17,469 bases of DNA, from positions 3,145 through 20,613 of the forward strand of contig JABAAA010000006.1 of the NCBI GenBank assembly GCA_014239005.1, given 5' to 3'. The notes beneath the pieces are model-generated. The model was given only the letters and a program-made list of their open reading frames with translations, was not told the origin of the DNA and did not search any database. This DNA comes from Alphaproteobacteria bacterium. Lineage in GTDB: Bacteria; Pseudomonadota; Alphaproteobacteria; JABAAW01. The position numbers and the translations under genes were made by a program. Positions 14,245 to 17,469 of this stretch are shown here, piece after piece. Numbering within the stretch: the stretch's first letter is position 1; the number at the start of each line of letters is the position of its first letter.

Positions 14245-15663
14245 GTGAATTTTCTGTCGCGTCCCCGTCTTGCCTTGTTGCTCGCTTGCCTGTTTCCCTT
14301 CCTTGTCGCGAGGGTTTCTTTGGCGCGAGCAGAGACGCGCGTTGTCATCGATACCGAAGTTGCACACACACTCGCTCTCTTGGCAAAGCCCCTGCTACCC
14401 GCACTGGGCGAGGCTGCCGAGCGGTTGAAGTTGCATGTGCTTTGGAACGATCAGTCGAACGCCTTCGTCAGCGCGGGAACGCATGTTGTCGTCTACAGCG
14501 GTTTGATTCGTCGCGTCCAAAATGCCGAAGAGTTGCAAGCGATATTGGCGCACGAGTTCGGTCATGTTCTCGCCGACCACTACGCCCTGACAGTGAGCGA
14601 TCGCGACCGAGCGCGTCGCTTGGCATTGCTGTTGGTGTTCGCCTCCTTGCCTTTGGCTGCGGTCAGCGGCGAAGCTGCGATCGCGTCGGTCATCGGGCTT
14701 CCGCAAGCGGTTGTCAATTTGACGCTTGCCGAACAACGCGCGCGCGAGAACGTTGCGGACAACAGCGCGATTTCCATCTTGGAGCGTGCGCGTCTTTCGC
14801 CGCGCGGGTTGCTTGCCTTTTTCAAGAGGCTAGGCAACGAGCGCGCCGTGGGATACGCGCAGTATTTGCAAACGCACCCTGCCCCGCCTGATCGGGTGGC
14901 TTTTTTGGAAGAGCGTGTTTCGCGCTCGCCGTTTTTGGCGCATCGCGCCGACGACGCGACGCGGCGTGCGTTTGCGCGTTTGAAGGTGAAGTTGGATGCG
15001 TTTGCGCTGGAGCCCGCTCTTGTGCTGGACAAGTATGCTCGCAAAAAAAAATCTCGAAGCTCTGAAGAAAAATTGTTCGCAGGGTTTGCGCGCGCGATTG
15101 CTTTTTTTCGCAGGCACAACACACAACAAGCGTTGCGCGAGGTTGCGCGCTTGTTGCAGGAAAAACCTGACGATCCTTTCTTTTGGGAGTTGAGGGGTGA
15201 CATCTTGCGTGCCAGCACGCCGAACGATCCTTTGAAGGGGGAACTTCGAGCGCAGGCTGCCTATCGCAAAGCTTTGGCGCTTCTTTCTGCAAGGCATCGC
15301 CAAAACAGAGGAGGGTATTACGACCTTCCTGTTCGTTTGGCTTTGTTCGATTCGCTGCTGGCGACGGACGCGTTGGAGGAGGCGGGAAAGGTGATGGAGG
15401 AGGGCTTGACGAGGTTTCCGCGTTCGATCTTGGCGCGCCGCAAGTTGGCGGTGCTGTACGACAGGCAGGGACGAAATGCCGAGCGCGCGCTCGTTTGGGC
15501 GGAGTCCTTGTGGCTGGGGGGAGATCGCAAGAGAGCCTATTGCAGCGCGCAGGAGGCGATGCGCGAATTGCCGACGGGCTCGGCGAAGCGGTTGCGTGCA
15601 GAGGATGTGACGGTGCAAGTACGGGCGACAAAGAAACGCGGGGAGAAATTTGCCTGCTCGTGA
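14245..15663 (+). CDS. M48 family zinc metalloprotease with C-terminal helical (TPR-like) region, BepA-like
   Basis: A 472-residue exported protease. It begins with a signal peptide (hydrophobic LALLLACLFPFLVARV, probable cleavage after ALA-type ARA near residue 29). The zinc motif is HEFGH (103-107) within LQAILAHEFGHVLADH, and the third ligand is probably E168 in RENVADNSAI. The first 250 residues form the M48 domain; the remainder, with repeated helix-turn-helix spacing (for example ALREVARLLQEKPDDPFFWELRGDI), looks like TPR repeats. This architecture matches periplasmic BepA, which degrades misassembled outer-membrane proteins. The start is a GTG with no Shine-Dalgarno site but a long pyrimidine-rich stretch upstream, so start confidence is moderate. 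A run of nine A residues at 15043-15051 encodes part of R-K-K-K. Confidence 0.88.
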   Translation: MNFLSRPRLALLLACLFPFLVARVSLARAETRVVIDTEVAHTLALLAKPLLPALGEAAERLKLHVLWNDQSNAFVSAGTHVVVYSGLIRRVQNAEELQAILAHEFGHVLADHYALTVSDRDRARRLALLLVFASLPLAAVSGEAAIASVIGLPQAVVNLTLAEQRARENVADNSAISILERARLSPRGLLAFFKRLGNERAVGYAQYLQTHPAPPDRVAFLEERVSRSPFLAHRADDATRRAFARLKVKLDAFALEPALVLDKYARKKKSRSSEEKLFAGFARAIAFFRRHNTQQALREVARLLQEKPDDPFFWELRGDILRASTPNDPLKGELRAQAAYRKALALLSARHRQNRGGYYDLPVRLALFDSLLATDALEEAGKVMEEGLTRFPRSILARRKLAVLYDRQGRNAERALVWAESLWLGGDRKRAYCSAQEAMRELPTGSAKRLRAEDVTVQVRATKKRGEKFACS

Positions 15664-15717
15664 GCGCGCAAACGTCTTGCCAGGGCATGGAAAACTCCTG
15701 CTCGGTATCTGTAGACG

Positions 15718-15782
15718 CAACACCCAAGCATCACCCAAGACAACACCCAAGCATCACCCAAGCATCACCCAAGCATCACCCA
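15718..15782 (+). repeat. 11-nt repeat array immediately upstream of the pseudouridine synthase start
   Basis: Three perfect copies of AGCATCACCCA at 15750-15760, 15761-15771 and 15772-15782, preceded by diverged copies from about 15718. The last base of the array is the A of the ATG start. Confidence 0.92.
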
Positions 15783-16819
15783 TGCCCCGTCACACCCTCT
15801 CCGTCGCTACCTCTGAGCGCAACACGCGCCTCGATCGCTTTCTTGCCCACAACCTCCCCCCCTCCGTAGAACTCTCGCGCACATCCCTCACACGCCTCAT
15901 CAAACAAGGCAAAGTTCAAGTCGATCAAAAATCTACCACCACACCATCCCTAACCCTCCACAACGGACAACAAGTCTCGATCACCATCCCCGACCCAACA
16001 AACCCCGAACGCCCCCCTATCACCAACCCCCACAAGACAGAAAAAGAGACGCCGCTGCAAATCCTCTACGAAGACGAGCATCTGCTCTGCTTCGTCAAAC
16101 CCGCCAACCTGACCACCCACCCCGCCCCCTCCGTTGCAGGCGAAACATTGGTCGATCGCCTGAAAACCCACTGCGCCCCCCACCTCGCGGGCTACCCGCA
16201 AGACCCGCGCTGCGGCATCGTCCATCGGCTCGACAAACAGACCAGCGGCGTCATGGTCGCTGCCAAAACAGAGCAGACAAAACACGCGCTTTGCAAAATG
16301 TTCGCACGCCACGACCTTGAACGCCGTTACCTCGCGCTCGTGTGGGGCGTGCCTGCGCTCCTCGCAGACACGATCGAAGCAGCGCTCGCTCGCCACCCCG
16401 TGCAACGCACGCGCATGGCAGTCCGCCGAGACAGTCGACAAGGCAAAGGACGCCTCGCCGTCACCCACTATCGCTGCAAACAAGCCTTCGGCGACAACGC
16501 AAGCCTGCTGTGTTGCACGCTGGAGACAGGACGAACGCATCAAATTCGCGCCCATCTCTCCAGCATCGGACATCCCGTGATCGGCGATCCGCTCTACGCC
16601 GACCCCAACCCCCCGCCGCATCGTCGCGCTTTCGCGGCAACCTTGCCCGCCATGTCTGTGCCGCGCCAAGCCTTGCACGCCGAACACCTTGCCTTCACCC
16701 ATCCGATCACCACCCAACCCCTCGCCTGTTCTGCGCCACCACCGCACGACTTCCAAACCCTGCTGGATGCGCTGAGCGAAGGACGCGAGACTAAAGATCG
16801 CACAACAGGAAAAAGATAA
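15782..16819 (+). CDS. RluA-family pseudouridine synthase (RluC/RluD-like)
   Basis: A 345-residue enzyme with an N-terminal S4 RNA-binding domain (about residues 13-70: LDRFLAHNLP ... LTRLIKQGKVQVDQ) and a pseudouridine synthase domain. The catalytic aspartate is D151 in GIVHRLDKQTSGVMV; further on are ERRYLALVWG and the GRTHQIRAHLSSIGHPVIGDPLY motif. It would isomerise specific uridines of 23S rRNA; RluC versus RluD specificity cannot be told from the sequence. ATG 15782 is the last base of an 11-nt repeat array (15750-15782) that occupies the place of a ribosome binding site. A TTG at 15650, with GGAGA just upstream, is an alternative start that would add 44 residues translated from the repeats and overlap the protease gene. 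Confidence 0.9.
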   Translation: MPRHTLSVATSERNTRLDRFLAHNLPPSVELSRTSLTRLIKQGKVQVDQKSTTTPSLTLHNGQQVSITIPDPTNPERPPITNPHKTEKETPLQILYEDEHLLCFVKPANLTTHPAPSVAGETLVDRLKTHCAPHLAGYPQDPRCGIVHRLDKQTSGVMVAAKTEQTKHALCKMFARHDLERRYLALVWGVPALLADTIEAALARHPVQRTRMAVRRDSRQGKGRLAVTHYRCKQAFGDNASLLCCTLETGRTHQIRAHLSSIGHPVIGDPLYADPNPPPHRRAFAATLPAMSVPRQALHAEHLAFTHPITTQPLACSAPPPHDFQTLLDALSEGRETKDRTTGKR

Positions 16820-16837
16820 AACGCATGCGCTTGGGCA

Positions 16838-16846
16838 TGCTATCTT
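16838..16846 (+). promoter_or_regulatory. Candidate extended -10 promoter for the small exported protein
   Basis: TGCTATCTT has the TGn extension and a TATCTT box (four of six). No -35 match lies at the usual distance, which is tolerable for extended -10 promoters. It would give a leader of about 40 nt that includes the AGAGG ribosome site. Confidence 0.3.
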
Positions 16847-16892
16847 GGCGAAGAAGGGAGAGGCTGTTATCTTCCCCCCAAGAGGTACCGTG

Positions 16893-17237
16893 ATGAAAGC
16901 GATCACCACACTTTTTGCCAGTTTAGTCATAACACTGGCCCTAGTCCTATCCCTGAGCCTGAGCCCGAACTTGGCAGGAACGAACAGCGCGCAAGCTGCC
17001 TTCAGTTTTTCCGCAGGCACCATGCGGATGAGTTTCCTTTCGTTTGCCCAATGCCTGGAGACCGCGATCAAGTGGGGCAAGAAAAGCCATCAAACGATGA
17101 CCGAAGAAAAGATCGATCGTTCCCGCCAGACCTACTTGGCAACCTTCCAGCCTAAATCCGACTCGAACGAAAAACCCGCCTCGATCAAGTGCGAGGGCGG
17201 AAGCCTGCTGATGCAAAACATGAAAGTTCAATTCTAA
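16893..17237 (+). CDS. Small exported protein of unknown function
   Basis: I do not recognise this 114-residue protein. The N-terminus is a clear signal peptide: M-K-A-I followed by a long hydrophobic stretch (LFASLVITLALVLSLSLS) and a probable cleavage site A-Q-A before AFSF, near residue 38. The mature part (about 77 residues) is hydrophilic, lysine-rich and has two cysteines (FAQC and IKCEGG), which could form one disulfide in the periplasm. The coding case is supported by AGAGG at 16881-16885 seven bases before the ATG, and by an extended -10-like box upstream. It lies alone between rluA-family and sufE genes, convergent with the latter. A GTG one codon earlier (16890) is possible. Confidence 0.72.
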   Translation: MKAITTLFASLVITLALVLSLSLSPNLAGTNSAQAAFSFSAGTMRMSFLSFAQCLETAIKWGKKSHQTMTEEKIDRSRQTYLATFQPKSDSNEKPASIKCEGGSLLMQNMKVQF

Positions 17238-17239
17238 CA

Positions 17240-17280
17240 ACAAGGTTGGCGACAAAGTTGACGACAAGGTTGCGACAAAG
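17240..17280. repeat. Degenerate 12-nt repeat between the exported protein gene and sufE
   Basis: ACAAGGTTGGCG (17240-17251), ACAAAGTTGACG (17252-17263), an 11-nt copy (17264-17274) and a partial copy. It begins 3 nt after the stop codon and fills much of the 73-nt convergent gap. No hairpin terminator was seen in it. Confidence 0.8.
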
Positions 17281-17310
17281 CATGCTTCGCGACGCCCCCG
17301 AACGCCAGCC

Positions 17311-17469
17311 CTAAAGCGCGTTGCGCGCGACCTTGAAGATGTGCGCGATTAGCGCCGCCAACCCGTTGCTGCGCGAAGGCGAAAGATACTGGTTCAACCC
17401 GATGCTTTTCAAAAATTCAGGCTTCGAGCCTACGATCGCTGCAGGCGGACGATCGTTGTAGACACGAAA
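17311..17469 (-). CDS. sufE: SufE, cysteine desulfuration protein (C-terminal part, cut by window edge)
   Basis: The last 52 residues of a - strand gene, open to the window edge and ending at TAG. The segment FRVYNDRPPAAIVGSKPEFLKSIGLNQYLSPSRSNGL (shown in parts: a YNDRPPAAIV stretch, a GLNQYLSPSRSNGL stretch and a final IAHIFKVARNAL) matches the conserved C-terminal end of SufE, which accepts sulfur from the desulfurase SufS for Fe-S cluster assembly. The active-site cysteine lies upstream of the visible part, so activity cannot be judged. It is convergent with the small exported protein; a degenerate 12-nt repeat fills the gap. Confidence 0.85.
   Translation of the reverse strand, partial: FRVYNDRPPAAIVGSKPEFLKSIGLNQYLSPSRSNGLAALIAHIFKVARNAL

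Noticed and set aside
15718..15782. Regular repeats upstream of the pseudouridine synthase as a CRISPR array
   Set aside because: Units are 11 nt and directly adjacent without spacers, and no cas genes are present.
16823..16840. GCATGC repeated with a 6-nt spacer after the pseudouridine synthase stop, a possible terminator hairpin
   Set aside because: The 6-bp stem is not followed by a T-run, and the second copy overlaps the candidate extended -10 box; GCATGC is also common elsewhere in the window.

Overview
This 17.5 kb window is a gene-dense, fairly GC-rich chromosomal segment. The gene content points to an alphaproteobacterium: CobT and CobW of the aerobic (CobNST) cobalamin pathway, a 3-hydroxybutyrate dehydrogenase, a LutABC lactate-oxidation system, FliI/FliJ and SufE. 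I cannot place it to order or family. No rRNA, tRNA, CRISPR array, transposase, integrase or phage gene was seen.

Layout. (1) Nt 1-5542, + strand: a tight run of cobT (5' end outside the window), lutA, lutB, lutC and an orphan TylF-like methyltransferase. cobT and lutA overlap by ATGA, so B12-ring cobalt insertion and lactate oxidation seem to share a transcript. (2) Nt 5591-6418, +: a 3-hydroxybutyrate dehydrogenase. (3) Nt 6443-8996, - strand: a second cobalamin block (histidine phosphatase, cobU, cobW) joined by two ATGA overlaps and convergent with the dehydrogenase. (4) Nt 9169-11888, +: an aspartate-type aminotransferase and a flavoprotein disulfide reductase that is neither a standard lipoamide dehydrogenase nor a complete mercuric reductase. 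(5) Nt 12056-14039, -: fliI then fliJ, with no other flagellar genes nearby. (6) Nt 14245-17237, +: a secreted M48 metalloprotease with a helical repeat tail, an RluA-family pseudouridine synthase and a small exported protein of unknown function. (7) The right edge holds the 3' end of a - strand sufE.

Functionally, CobT (chelatase), CobW (metal-binding GTPase), CobU (nucleotide loop) and perhaps the phosphatase serve cobalamin synthesis. LutABC and the 3-hydroxybutyrate dehydrogenase suggest growth on small organic acids. The rest are housekeeping or envelope functions.

The most unusual property is not a gene but a pattern. Short perfect or near-perfect direct tandem repeats (mostly 9-18 nt units, 2-4 copies) recur through the window and gather at gene ends and junctions. 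Three genes (3-hydroxybutyrate dehydrogenase, aminotransferase, flavoprotein) have a repeat unit that contains the stop codon. Others lie directly before or across start codons, or are translated inside proteins; the histidine phosphatase has three separate ones. No complete new multi-gene system was recognised.
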